Positions 8,503 through 17,176 of a DNA stretch of 64,000 bases are shown piece after piece. Both the position numbers and the translations under genes were made by a program. This stretch comes from an uncultured Thalassotalea sp. (lineage in GTDB: Bacteria; Pseudomonadota; Gammaproteobacteria; Enterobacterales; Alteromonadaceae): contig CANLNK010000013.1 in the NCBI GenBank assembly GCA_947492575.1, forward strand, positions 1 to 64,000. The letters are read 5' to 3'. Each line of letters begins with the position of its first letter. Position 1 is the first letter of the stretch. The notes under the pieces are model-generated. The model saw nothing but the letters and a program-made list of their open reading frames with translations, ran no database searches and was not told the DNA's origin.

Positions 8503-10275
8503 TTATTCAGCACTATCGTCTTGCACAAGTGTTTGAATATTAAGTTCTTCAAGTTGTGCAGGATTTGCTTGACCTGGCGCGTTCGTTAATGGACATGCGG
8601 CTGTTGTCGTTTTCGGGAACGCCATCACGTCACGAATTGAACTAGCACCTGTCATCAACATCACTAATCGGTCTAAACCAAATGCAAGGCCCGCATGCGG
8701 TGGAGCACCATATTGAAGTGCTTCAAGTAGGAAGCCGAACTTCTCCTGTGCTTCTTCATCGCTAATACCTAAAATTCTGAATACAGCTGCTTGCATTGCT
8801 TGATCGTGGATACGCACAGAACCACCACCTAATTCACAACCATTTAACACCATGTCATACGCATTAGACAAGGCACCAACTGGCTGTGCTTCTAACTCTT
8901 CAGGCGTCATGTTGCTTGGCGCAGTGAATGGGTGATGCAACGCGTGCATGTGTCCATCAACTTCTTCAAACATCGGGAAGTCAACAACCCACAATGGTTT
9001 CCACTCATCAGCCACTAAGCCAAGCTCTTCACCTAACTTCAAGCGCAGTGCACCTAACGATTCAGTAACCACATTGTAAGTATCTGAACCAAAGAAGATA
9101 ATATCGCCGGTTTCTGCACCAGTGCGCGCTAATAACGCATTAACCGATTCTTCGTTTAGGAACTTAAGAATCGGTGATTGAATGCCTTCCATGCCAGCAG
9201 CTTTATCATTAACTTTAAGCCAAGGCATACCTTTAGCACCGTAGATACCGACAAACTTAGTTAAATCGTCGATATTCTTACGAGAAAATTTCGCTGCACC
9301 TTCTGGCACACGAATAACCGCTACACGGCCTTTCTCATCGTTTGCTGGACCAGAGAATACTTTGAACTCTACGTCTTTTAAGATGTCAGCAACATCTACA
9401 ATCTCTAGCGGGTTACGTAAATCTGGCTTGTCAGAGCCAAAACGTGTCATCGCTTCTGAATAAGGCATGCGAGGGAAATCGCCTAAATCAACGTCTAGTA
9501 AATTTAGGAATAATTCACGGATCATTTTCTCCGTTACTTCCATCACTTGGTCAGCTGTCATAAATGACGTTTCAATATCAATTTGCGTAAATTCTGGTTG
9601 GCGATCAGCACGTAAGTCTTCATCGCGGAAACACTTAACGATTTGGTAGTAGCGCTCCATACCAGACATCATCAGTAATTGCTTAAACAACTGAGGTGAT
9701 TGTGGCAATGCGAAGAACTTACCTTTATGTGTGCGGCTTGGAACCAAATAATCACGTGCACCTTCTGGTGTAGCTGCCGTAAGAATTGGTGTTTCGATAT
9801 CCATGAAGCCTTGAGATTCAAGAGATTGACGTACCGCAGCAGTGACTTTAGCACGGAACTTTAAGCGCTCTGTCATTTCAGTGCGACGTAAATCAAGGTA
9901 TCGATACTTTAAGCGCTGCTCTTCTGAGTTCTCTTGGTTTGAATCAAGCGGCAAAGGAGCAGACTTGTTCAAAATCGTTAACTCTAAACCTAATACTTCA
10001 ATAGCACCGGTTGCCATGTCTTTGTTCACTTGGCTTTCTGGGCGAGCACGCACTTTACCTTTAACCTGAACACAAAACTCGTTACGAAGCGTGTTAGCTG
10101 TATCTAGAACCTCTGGTAAATCTGGATCGAAAACAACTTGAACTAAACCTTCGCGATCACGAAGATCCAAGAAAATTACCGCACCTAAGTCGCGACGACG
10201 ATTAACCCAACCACATAACGTGACTTCTTGTCCTACGTGAGATTCGTTTACCTCACCACAATAATGACTGCGCAT
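8503..10275 (-). CDS. aspS: Aspartate-tRNA ligase AspS
   Basis: A class II aminoacyl-tRNA synthetase (590 residues) that charges tRNA-Asp. The N-terminal OB anticodon-binding domain (about residues 1-110) includes [23 protein letters not shown]. Class II motif 2 is [20 protein letters not shown] and motif 3 is [13 protein letters not shown]. The GAD insertion of bacterial-type AspRS lies between, at about residues 290-420. A promoter and a terminator-like hairpin lie directly upstream in what must be its leader. CAGGAT serves as ribosome site before the ATG at 10275. Confidence 0.98.
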   Translation of the reverse strand: MRSHYCGEVNESHVGQEVTLCGWVNRRRDLGAVIFLDLRDREGLVQVVFDPDLPEVLDTANTLRNEFCVQVKGKVRARPESQVNKDMATGAIEVLGLELTILNKSAPLPLDSNQENSEEQRLKYRYLDLRRTEMTERLKFRAKVTAAVRQSLESQGFMDIETPILTAATPEGARDYLVPSRTHKGKFFALPQSPQLFKQLLMMSGMERYYQIVKCFRDEDLRADRQPEFTQIDIETSFMTADQVMEVTEKMIRELFLNLLDVDLGDFPRMPYSEAMTRFGSDKPDLRNPLEIVDVADILKDVEFKVFSGPANDEKGRVAVIRVPEGAAKFSRKNIDDLTKFVGIYGAKGMPWLKVNDKAAGMEGIQSPILKFLNEESVNALLARTGAETGDIIFFGSDTYNVVTESLGALRLKLGEELGLVADEWKPLWVVDFPMFEEVDGHMHALHHPFTAPSNMTPEELEAQPVGALSNAYDMVLNGCELGGGSVRIHDQAMQAAVFRILGISDEEAQEKFGFLLEALQYGAPPHAGLAFGLDRLVMLMTGASSIRDVMAFPKTTTAACPLTNAPGQANPAQLEELNIQTLVQDDSAE

Positions 10276-10294
10276 TTAGAATTATCCTGAAATG

Positions 10295-10316
10295 AAAAAC
10301 CCGCTAAATCAGCGGG
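10295..10316 (-). promoter_or_regulatory. Terminator-like hairpin in the aspS leader (possible attenuator)
   Basis: On the minus strand CCCGCT-GATTT-AGCGGG (plus 10316-10300) is followed by five T (10299-10295), which end only 19 nt before the aspS start codon. No promoter fits between the hairpin and the gene, and the best promoter (10337-10364) lies upstream. The hairpin is therefore probably transcribed in the aspS leader and may attenuate it. The plain alternative is a leaky terminator of the upstream diguanylate cyclase gene. No T-box features or leader peptide are visible. Confidence 0.5.
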
Positions 10317-10336
10317 AAGACATAAAATTGCCGGAT

Positions 10337-10364
10337 ATTATATAGCAAAGCTTAGTAAAGTCAC
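10337..10364 (-). promoter_or_regulatory. Candidate aspS promoter
   Basis: Minus-strand GTGACT (10364-10359, 4 of 6 to the -35 consensus), a 16-bp spacer and a perfect TATAAT (10342-10337). The start would fall near 10329, giving a leader of about 54 nt that contains the hairpin at 10300-10316. Confidence 0.55.
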
Positions 10365-10481
10365 CCCGAAAAATGGCCGCTTTCGATTTAACTTTTAGCA
10401 TGTTGAAATTTGAGAGGAACAAAGGGGAATTCCTCGGATTCGATATTTAGCTCTTCTCTCAATCACAGCCTCAAGTAACGG

Positions 10482-13367
10482 TTATTTTCGATACAAATAA
10501 CCGTTCTTACCACTAGCTTTTACTCTATACATTAATGTATCTGCCATTTTCAGCAAATCACCACCTTCCTGACCGTCATCGGGGTACATAGCAATACCAA
10601 TACTAGAGCCCAGTTTTGCTTCAATTTCGCCTATGCGATAGGTCTCGCTAACGAATTTTATCACCTTCTCCGCAATGAAACCGGCTTCTTCTCGATTATT
10701 CAAGCTCGTGAGTAGAAGGATGAACTCATCACCACCAAATCGACACACAGTGTCGGAGCGCCGAACACAACCTTGCAACCTCTTAGCGACTTCCTTGAGC
10801 ACTTGGTCGCCGACTTCATGACCGTGTTCATCGTTGACCTGTTTGAAGCCATCTAAATCAACAAATAGCACCGCTAACTTGAGCCCTTGCCTTTGGTGTA
10901 ATGCAATCGCTTGCTCCATTTGCGACTTTAACAAGTTACGATTAGCTATCCCTGTTAACTCGTCATGGGTCGCCATATGCTTCATTTGAGTTTCTAATTC
11001 GCGGCGCAAGCCGACTTCTTGCCTAAGTTTGCGGTTCCAATACACAATGATTGCGATGATAATAAAAATGACAAAACCAAGTTGCGCTGCAATTTTCGTG
11101 ACCCAGCGCTGGTCAAGACCCGTTTGAATACTGATACTAAACCATCTATCAAGAATTGTTTGTCGCTCTTGATCAGACATATTCATCAGCCCTTCATTTA
11201 TCAATGTTTTTAGCTCTGCTTGTTCCTTGCGTAAAGCAATGCGATAGTCTTGAAGTGGAAGCTCTGGTACTACCGATATTTTCAATGGCACTAAACTCTC
11301 TTGATTCGTCACTTTTGACGCGACTGGCAATACTTCAATAAAGCCATCTGCCACGTTTTGCTGTACTGCTCGCACCCCTTCATCGATAGACTCGACAACG
11401 GTAAGGTAGATATTCGGATATTGGCGACGAATATGGTCAATCAATTGATAATCTTTAATGATAGCGAGTTGTTTACCGTCAAAGTCTCTAATACTTCTGA
11501 TCTCATCTAAACTTTGTTTGTGAATAATACTCCATGGAGCCTCTAAGTAAGGCTCACTAACGGTAAGAAAGCTTTCACGCTGTTCCGTTTGCGATGCCCC
11601 TAATATCACATCAACGTCACCACGATATAGATCATCTAGCAGCGTTGTCCAAGTGTCGTAGGTCACTATTTGCAACTTTAAACCGACACTTTCAGCTACT
11701 TTATTTATAATATCTATGTTTATACCTTTAACACGCCCCTGCTCATCAACAAACTCTAGTGGCTCCCAATCTTTGACAACCCCAACCTTGATGGTTGAGT
11801 TTTCTAATACCCATTTTACTTGCTCGGCGTTTAAATCAACCTTTTGCCCTTGCTCTCTAAAATAGCTATTTTCCTTAACCGTAAGCCAGGTATCTTCTAA
11901 CGCCCAAAGCTCGCTCTTAGGTATACTCTCAAAACCTTCCCGTATGTAATCAGCGAGCGCCTCGTTTTCTTTATTAAGCAAAGCAAATATGTCGACACTG
12001 AACCTTGGCTCATCAAGCAAATAAAACAACGATTGTAAGTTTGCACTAACAAGTTTGACATGCATATTTTCAACTTCACTAATCGCAGCATCTATCTCCC
12101 CGCGTTCAGCTGCGTGGATCATGTCTTGGTGATTAGTAAAATAAATTAACTCGATCGCCGGATATTCTTGCTTAATAATATTCAAATAAGGAGAAGTTAC
12201 GAATACCCCCAACTTCTTACCCGTTAATTGATCTAAGTTTTCAATGCCTTGGAGCGCTTGAGAAACGAACACCCCTGAATTTACTTCATATACTTTTGCC
12301 GCTTTTGCCAAACGCTCATTTACGTTACCGTGTCCTGGGTACGCTATATGCGCATCAACTCTACCAGAAATAACCTGTTCTAAAGCCCGTTCCATGGTAT
12401 CGCCTATGAATGTAACAGGCATTCCTGTATAACTTGACCAAAGTCGCCAAATATCAATAAACAACCCCTGTGGTTGTCCTGATGCTGAGTGCCCCATATA
12501 AGGTGCAAGATTGTCTGTATAAACTAAGGTTATACCTACGCTCGTTTTTTGTGATTTAAGCCATTTATTTTCAATCGATTGACGCTCCGCCAAGGTGATT
12601 TTTTGAATCCCTTGGTTGACAAATGAAAGCATGTGTTTGTCATCTTTAGCCAAACCTGCTGCATAGTCGCTAGTTTGATAATTTATGCGTCTAAAGCGGG
12701 GGTAAAGTACATTCAACTGGGCAAGTTCATTAAAGTTGTCATCAAGCCTTTCAAGTTCTGAGAAAGCTAAGATTTCTTTTGCCATAGCCGCTTCGTACAT
12801 TTGAGCCCGAGTGTCAAAAGTAATTTGCTGAATACGCGGATTTGCTTGATGTAGTGTTGTGCTATGACTTGAGCCTCTTACAACACCAACACTATATGGC
12901 GTTAATTGGTCGACATGGGTAATACTAGGCAAGGATTCGTTTAAATAAATAAAACTGTAAGTAGGGAATATACCTGTACTGAACGTAAGAAATTCTGTGC
13001 GCTCATGTGTAAATGACAGCCCAGCATGCAAATCAACATCACCACTTCGAATACTATCCAGGGTTTTTTGCCAAGACATAGGTACCAAACGAATAGCAAC
13101 ACCTTGTTTATCAGCCCAGAGTTGCCAAAAATCTTTCATTATGCCATCGGGCTGTCCTTGTTCATTAATGAATTGGTGTGGATAGGACTCGTTACTAAAT
13201 GCGATAGAAAAGACTTTGTCGGGGGCAAATGAGCTATCAGTGGATGGCTCTGGCACTTCCAAATCATTTGCTAAAGCCGAGCGCATCCCGAGGATACCGA
13301 CCCCGATTAACTCAACTAAAAACAGCAAACAAATGCCAAACCATCTAACTCTACACATTGGTAACAT
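10482..13367 (-). CDS. Diguanylate cyclase with three periplasmic solute-binding domains
   Basis: A 961-residue membrane sensor likely to make c-di-GMP in response to small periplasmic ligands. After a hydrophobic N-terminus (residues about 8-30) come three consecutive SBP_bac_3-type domains (about 45-270, 275-505, 525-760). They start at FSIAFSNESYPHQFINEQGQ, VGITLVYTDNLAPYMG and IKVGVVKDWEPLEFVDEQG. A membrane helix (about 768-788) and a GGDEF domain follow. The GGDEF motif is intact (CRFGGDEFILLL), and RRSD upstream matches the RxxD inhibitory site. The gene stands alone between aspS and the divergent cmoA. Ligands cannot be predicted. Confidence 0.88.
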   Translation of the reverse strand: MLPMCRVRWFGICLLFLVELIGVGILGMRSALANDLEVPEPSTDSSFAPDKVFSIAFSNESYPHQFINEQGQPDGIMKDFWQLWADKQGVAIRLVPMSWQKTLDSIRSGDVDLHAGLSFTHERTEFLTFSTGIFPTYSFIYLNESLPSITHVDQLTPYSVGVVRGSSHSTTLHQANPRIQQITFDTRAQMYEAAMAKEILAFSELERLDDNFNELAQLNVLYPRFRRINYQTSDYAAGLAKDDKHMLSFVNQGIQKITLAERQSIENKWLKSQKTSVGITLVYTDNLAPYMGHSASGQPQGLFIDIWRLWSSYTGMPVTFIGDTMERALEQVISGRVDAHIAYPGHGNVNERLAKAAKVYEVNSGVFVSQALQGIENLDQLTGKKLGVFVTSPYLNIIKQEYPAIELIYFTNHQDMIHAAERGEIDAAISEVENMHVKLVSANLQSLFYLLDEPRFSVDIFALLNKENEALADYIREGFESIPKSELWALEDTWLTVKENSYFREQGQKVDLNAEQVKWVLENSTIKVGVVKDWEPLEFVDEQGRVKGINIDIINKVAESVGLKLQIVTYDTWTTLLDDLYRGDVDVILGASQTEQRESFLTVSEPYLEAPWSIIHKQSLDEIRSIRDFDGKQLAIIKDYQLIDHIRRQYPNIYLTVVESIDEGVRAVQQNVADGFIEVLPVASKVTNQESLVPLKISVVPELPLQDYRIALRKEQAELKTLINEGLMNMSDQERQTILDRWFSISIQTGLDQRWVTKIAAQLGFVIFIIIAIIVYWNRKLRQEVGLRRELETQMKHMATHDELTGIANRNLLKSQMEQAIALHQRQGLKLAVLFVDLDGFKQVNDEHGHEVGDQVLKEVAKRLQGCVRRSDTVCRFGGDEFILLLTSLNNREEAGFIAEKVIKFVSETYRIGEIEAKLGSSIGIAMYPDDGQEGGDLLKMADTLMYRVKASGKNGYLYRK

Positions 13368-13468
13368 ACCCTTAACTTAACCGCAGTCCGGAACCTTGCA
13401 ATATTATCTTATCAAGATCAATCGCTTCAGTTAAAATATAGGGAGTTTAACCAAAAAAGTCCTCATTC

Positions 13469-14212
13469 ATGCAAGGCTCAAATACCGATTTAATTTATTC
13501 TAACCCGCATAGCCAAGTCAAAGACTTTACTTTTGACGCTCAGGTAGTCGAAGTTTTTCCTGATATGATCAGTCGTTCAGTACCGGGATACAACACGATT
13601 ATTGATACTATTGGCCGCTTAAGCCAACGCTATGCAAAATCACACACCAAGATATATGACCTAGGCTGTTCTTTAGGTGCTGCAACGCTTGCTATGCGTC
13701 GTGCCATTACAGAAGAACATGTCAAAATCATCGGTGTCGACAATTCTGACGCTATGGTCGAGCGCTGTAAGATGCACGTTTCAGCCTTTAAAGGCAAAAC
13801 CCCCGTTACGATTGTTAAAGACAATATTGAAACAATTGAGATTGAAAACGCGTCAATTGTCGTGCTTAACTTCACGTTGCAGTTTATCGAAAAAGAAAAA
13901 CGCCAAGCCTTAATGGATAGAATTTTTGAAGGTTTAGTCCCTGGCGGCATACTCGTGCTATCTGAAAAAATTACCGGTCAATCAAACACCGCAAACGAGT
14001 TACTAATCGATTTACATCATGACTTTAAGCGCGCTAACGGTTATAGCGAACTAGAAATTGCACAGAAACGCACCGCGCTGGAAAACGTGATGAAACCGGA
14101 CACGCTTGCAGAGCACAAAACACGTTTGGCAGAAGCTGGGTTTGGCGAAGTGACGCCGTGGTTCCAATGTTTTAACTTTACTTCGATGGTTGCCATTAAG
14201 GGCGAAAAATAG
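13469..14212 (+). CDS. cmoA: Carboxy-S-adenosyl-L-methionine synthase CmoA
   Basis: CmoA (247 residues) converts SAM and prephenate to carboxy-SAM, the donor for the cmo5U modification of wobble uridine 34 in tRNA. The Rossmann SAM motif YDLGCSLGAATL and the conserved DFTFDAQVVEVFPDMISRSVPGY are present. No strong ribosome site precedes the ATG, but the N-terminus aligns in length with the family. It abuts cmoB (TAG directly followed by ATG), forming the usual cmoAB pair. Confidence 0.97.
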   Translation: MQGSNTDLIYSNPHSQVKDFTFDAQVVEVFPDMISRSVPGYNTIIDTIGRLSQRYAKSHTKIYDLGCSLGAATLAMRRAITEEHVKIIGVDNSDAMVERCKMHVSAFKGKTPVTIVKDNIETIEIENASIVVLNFTLQFIEKEKRQALMDRIFEGLVPGGILVLSEKITGQSNTANELLIDLHHDFKRANGYSELEIAQKRTALENVMKPDTLAEHKTRLAEAGFGEVTPWFQCFNFTSMVAIKGEK

Positions 14213-15178
14213 ATGAGCTTCTACAATACATTTTATCAAAAAATCGCCACAAATCGCCTGAGTCATTGGCTAGACACCCTTCCTGCACAATTGACCGACT
14301 GGCAAAAGCACCACCTACATGGCGAATTTGCACAGTGGCGAAAAGTGTTGGAACAGTTACCTGTAACCCATACCGAATTTGTGGACTTAGCCAATAGCGT
14401 GAGCGTTGGTAAGCCAGAAGAAATAGATAGTGGACAACTAAAGCGCCTTGAGCATATGTTGAAAAAACTCAAACCATGGCGCAAAGGTCCATATCATATC
14501 CATGGTTTACATATCGATACAGAATGGCGTTCAGATTTTAAATGGGAACGACTAGTTCCTCATATTAGCGACCTAAAAAATAAATACGTTCTCGACATCG
14601 GCTGTGGCAGTGGATACCACTTGTGGCGTATGCGAGGCGCTGGAGCGAAATTTGTTGTGGGTATCGACCCGACACAGTTGTTTGTGATGCAATTCAATGC
14701 GGTTCAACACTTTATTAAAGACCCTAGCGTTAATTTGCTACCTTTAGGTGTGGAGCAGCTTCCAGAGTTGAATGCATTTGACACTGTATTTGCGATGGGC
14801 GTGCTTTATCACAGACGTTCGCCGATTGATTTTATCTATCAGCTTAAAGCACAGCTCGTTAAAGGCGGTGAATTAGTGCTGGAAACGTTAATTGTCGATG
14901 GTGATGAAAACACGGTACTTGTTCCGGGTGAGCGCTATGCAAAAATGCGCAATGTTTGGTTTTTACCGAGCGGTAAAGCCATGTGTGCTTGGTTAGAACG
15001 ATGTGGATTTAGCGATGTTCGCATGGTTAATACTGATATCACTGCGTTAGAGGAACAACGTAAGACAGATTGGATTGACACCGAATCATTGAGTGATTTT
15101 CTTGATCCTAACGACCAATCGAAAACAATTGAAGGTTACCCAGCGCCTCAGCGTGCAATCTTTATTGCTAAAAAATAG
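14213..15178 (+). CDS. cmoB: tRNA 5-carboxymethoxyuridine methyltransferase CmoB
   Basis: CmoB (321 residues) transfers the carboxymethyl group from carboxy-SAM to 5-hydroxyuridine 34 of tRNA. The SAM-fold motif [15 protein letters not shown], the family block [20 protein letters not shown] (here [12 protein letters not shown]) and the downstream [16 protein letters not shown] are typical. Translation is probably coupled to cmoA because the genes touch. Confidence 0.97.
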   Translation: MSFYNTFYQKIATNRLSHWLDTLPAQLTDWQKHHLHGEFAQWRKVLEQLPVTHTEFVDLANSVSVGKPEEIDSGQLKRLEHMLKKLKPWRKGPYHIHGLHIDTEWRSDFKWERLVPHISDLKNKYVLDIGCGSGYHLWRMRGAGAKFVVGIDPTQLFVMQFNAVQHFIKDPSVNLLPLGVEQLPELNAFDTVFAMGVLYHRRSPIDFIYQLKAQLVKGGELVLETLIVDGDENTVLVPGERYAKMRNVWFLPSGKAMCAWLERCGFSDVRMVNTDITALEEQRKTDWIDTESLSDFLDPNDQSKTIEGYPAPQRAIFIAKK

Positions 15179-15297
15179 CCCCTCTAACAATTTTCACTTT
15201 TCGAAGAGCAAGATTGATAAGCATCTAGCTCTTCATTTTCAAATTATTTTCCCCCTAATTGACCACTCAAGTATGTTGAATTTGCTGGTAATTTAAA

Positions 15298-15327
15298 CTG
15301 ATAGTTGGCTATGATAGACACTATCAG
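15298..15327. repeat. Inverted repeat upstream of the dNTPase gene
   Basis: CTGATAGT (15298-15305) and ACTATCAG (15320-15327) form a perfect 8-bp inverted repeat with a 14-bp spacer. The spacer contains a further palindrome CTAT-G-ATAG (15309-15317). The array ends 46 bp before the dNTPase start codon, a position that suits an operator. No known regulator was recognised. Confidence 0.5.
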
Positions 15328-15373
15328 GTGCAGTACTATTCATACTGTAAACCACTGGCCAAAAAGGACGCTT

Positions 15374-16729
15374 ATGAGCAATGTAATTGACGATAGTTGG
15401 TTAGCAAGACGATTTGAAAAATTAACCAAACGTCAGCACGATCATCGCACACCTTTTCAACGTGATAGAGCACGTATACTGCACTCTGCAGCTTTCAGAC
15501 GTTTACAATCCAAAACCCAAGTCATTAGCTCAGGTCAAAGTGATTTCTATCGCACTCGACTTACTCATTCACTTGAAGCAGCACAAATAGGCTCTGGCAT
15601 TACAGCGCAACTCAGATCTAAATACCCAGAACTCGCTCAGTCACTATTTCCAGAAGACGATACGCTTATTGAAGCTTTGTGTCTGGCGCATGATATAGGT
15701 CATCCACCTTTTGGCCATGGTGGAGAGGTTGCCCTACATTACATGATGCGCAAACACGGCGGCTTTGAAGGCAACGGCCAAACCCTGCGTATCGTGGCTA
15801 AATTAGAGCCATTTAGCGAAGGCTACGGTATGAATTTATCGCGCCGCACTTTACTTGGTCTCATAAAGTATCCTCAAACCATAGAAAACTTAGTTCATAA
15901 GATGCCTAACCGTGCACCACAAAACTTTAGGCAATTAAAAGCTAGCGAGTGGCACCCGCCAAAAGGCCTTTATTCTGACGACCAAGAAATTTTGGATTGG
16001 ATATTGGCACCATTAGGCGCTAGCGACCAAGCATTATTTCAGACCATTGTAGAGCGGGAAAAGCAACACAGCAGAACCGTGTTTAAGTCACTTGATTGTT
16101 CTATCATGGAGCTCGCCGACGATATCGCCTATGGTATCCATGACTTAGAAGATGCCATTGTCACGCATGTAGTAAATCAAAATGACTTCGACGAATATGT
16201 GATAAAGCCACTACAAGAAATCGGCGACAATTGGCTAACAAGATACAGTAAAACATTAACCGACAAATTATTTTCTGAACACCACCATATGCAAAAAGAC
16301 GCGATTGGTGGCTTAGTAAATTACCTGATTACGGCCATAAGCCTTTCGCAGGTAGAAATTGACACTGGTGAGTTTGAATCTCCGCTACTGAGATACAATG
16401 CAAAGCTCCCTGATGCACAAGCACAAATGCTGCAAATCTTTAAAAACTTTGTACTGAGATTTGTTGTAAAGCTTCCTGCTATCCAAAGAGTGGAATATCG
16501 TGGTCAACAGATAGTCATGGAATTATTTGAGGCGCTTTCGTCCGATCCGGAAAGACTACTACCGACAGCAACTGCAAAGCGTTGGAGAAATGCCGCGGAT
16601 GGTGGAGAGAATCATTACCGCGTAATTGCTGATTATGTATCAGGCATGACCGACGGCTATGCAACACGCCTTTATCAGACGTTATTTTTGCCAATGAGTA
16701 CAGGCGACAACTATGATGCTCATACATAG
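15374..16729 (+). CDS. dNTP triphosphohydrolase, dGTPase-like (HD domain)
   Basis: A 451-residue HD-domain enzyme that removes triphosphate from deoxynucleotides, most likely dGTP. The metal-binding residues are visible in TRLTHSLEAAQIG and LAHDIGHPPFGHGG, with a later Asp in MELADDIAYGIHDLED. I place the start at 15374, where AAAGGACGC precedes the ATG. The 23 extra upstream codons lack a ribosome site. It is shorter than E. coli Dgt (505 residues) and belongs to the Dgt-like group; the preferred dNTP is uncertain. Confidence 0.9.
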   Translation: MSNVIDDSWLARRFEKLTKRQHDHRTPFQRDRARILHSAAFRRLQSKTQVISSGQSDFYRTRLTHSLEAAQIGSGITAQLRSKYPELAQSLFPEDDTLIEALCLAHDIGHPPFGHGGEVALHYMMRKHGGFEGNGQTLRIVAKLEPFSEGYGMNLSRRTLLGLIKYPQTIENLVHKMPNRAPQNFRQLKASEWHPPKGLYSDDQEILDWILAPLGASDQALFQTIVEREKQHSRTVFKSLDCSIMELADDIAYGIHDLEDAIVTHVVNQNDFDEYVIKPLQEIGDNWLTRYSKTLTDKLFSEHHHMQKDAIGGLVNYLITAISLSQVEIDTGEFESPLLRYNAKLPDAQAQMLQIFKNFVLRFVVKLPAIQRVEYRGQQIVMELFEALSSDPERLLPTATAKRWRNAADGGENHYRVIADYVSGMTDGYATRLYQTLFLPMSTGDNYDAHT

Positions 16730-16773
16730 TAAGGAATATACTGAATCGGCTTTGGAGTTAAAGGCGCTCGTTG

Positions 16774-17151
16774 TTAAGCTTGTTGATAAAGCGCGCAAGC
16801 AGCGCCAGCAGGGTCGGAGATAACGACAAATTTGTCATTGCCCATCTCCTTAATGCTGGTGTGCAAGGTGCCGCCATTAAGCAAGACTACTTGCGCAGAT
16901 TTTTCAACATCTGATACCAAAAAGTAAGGTAACCACATAGCAGGTAAATCGGCATTAGCGCCTCTTGCATGACAAACACCTGCTGCTGCATGGCCCGTTG
17001 ATTCTGCAATCATAGAGTAATCTTGATACTCCCCCATAGAAACGGGCTCAACTTTCCACCCAATGACCTGTTGATAAAAATCTTTAATACTACTGGCATC
17101 TTCTACCGTAAGATCTAACCAAGCTATTTCACCTAATTTTGCATTTTCCAT
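16774..17151 (-). CDS. VOC (glyoxalase/bleomycin-resistance fold) family protein
   Basis: A single VOC module of 125 residues with the beta-alpha-beta-beta-beta pattern: GEIAWLDLTVEDASSIKDFY at the start, YSMIAESTGHAAAGVCHARG in the middle, and VVISDPAGAACALYQQ at the end. Members bind metal or small ligands and include lyases, dioxygenases and binding proteins, so no reaction can be assigned. It lies 25 bp after the protein kinase gene on the same strand and is probably co-transcribed with it. Confidence 0.85.
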   Translation of the reverse strand: MENAKLGEIAWLDLTVEDASSIKDFYQQVIGWKVEPVSMGEYQDYSMIAESTGHAAAGVCHARGANADLPAMWLPYFLVSDVEKSAQVVLLNGGTLHTSIKEMGNDKFVVISDPAGAACALYQQA

Positions 17152-17176
17152 GTTGCTTATTCCTTTTCGGCCTCCC

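Noticed and set aside
10276-10364. T-box riboswitch for aspS
   Set aside because: Leader is only about 54 nt; no T-box sequence, specifier loop or antiterminator.
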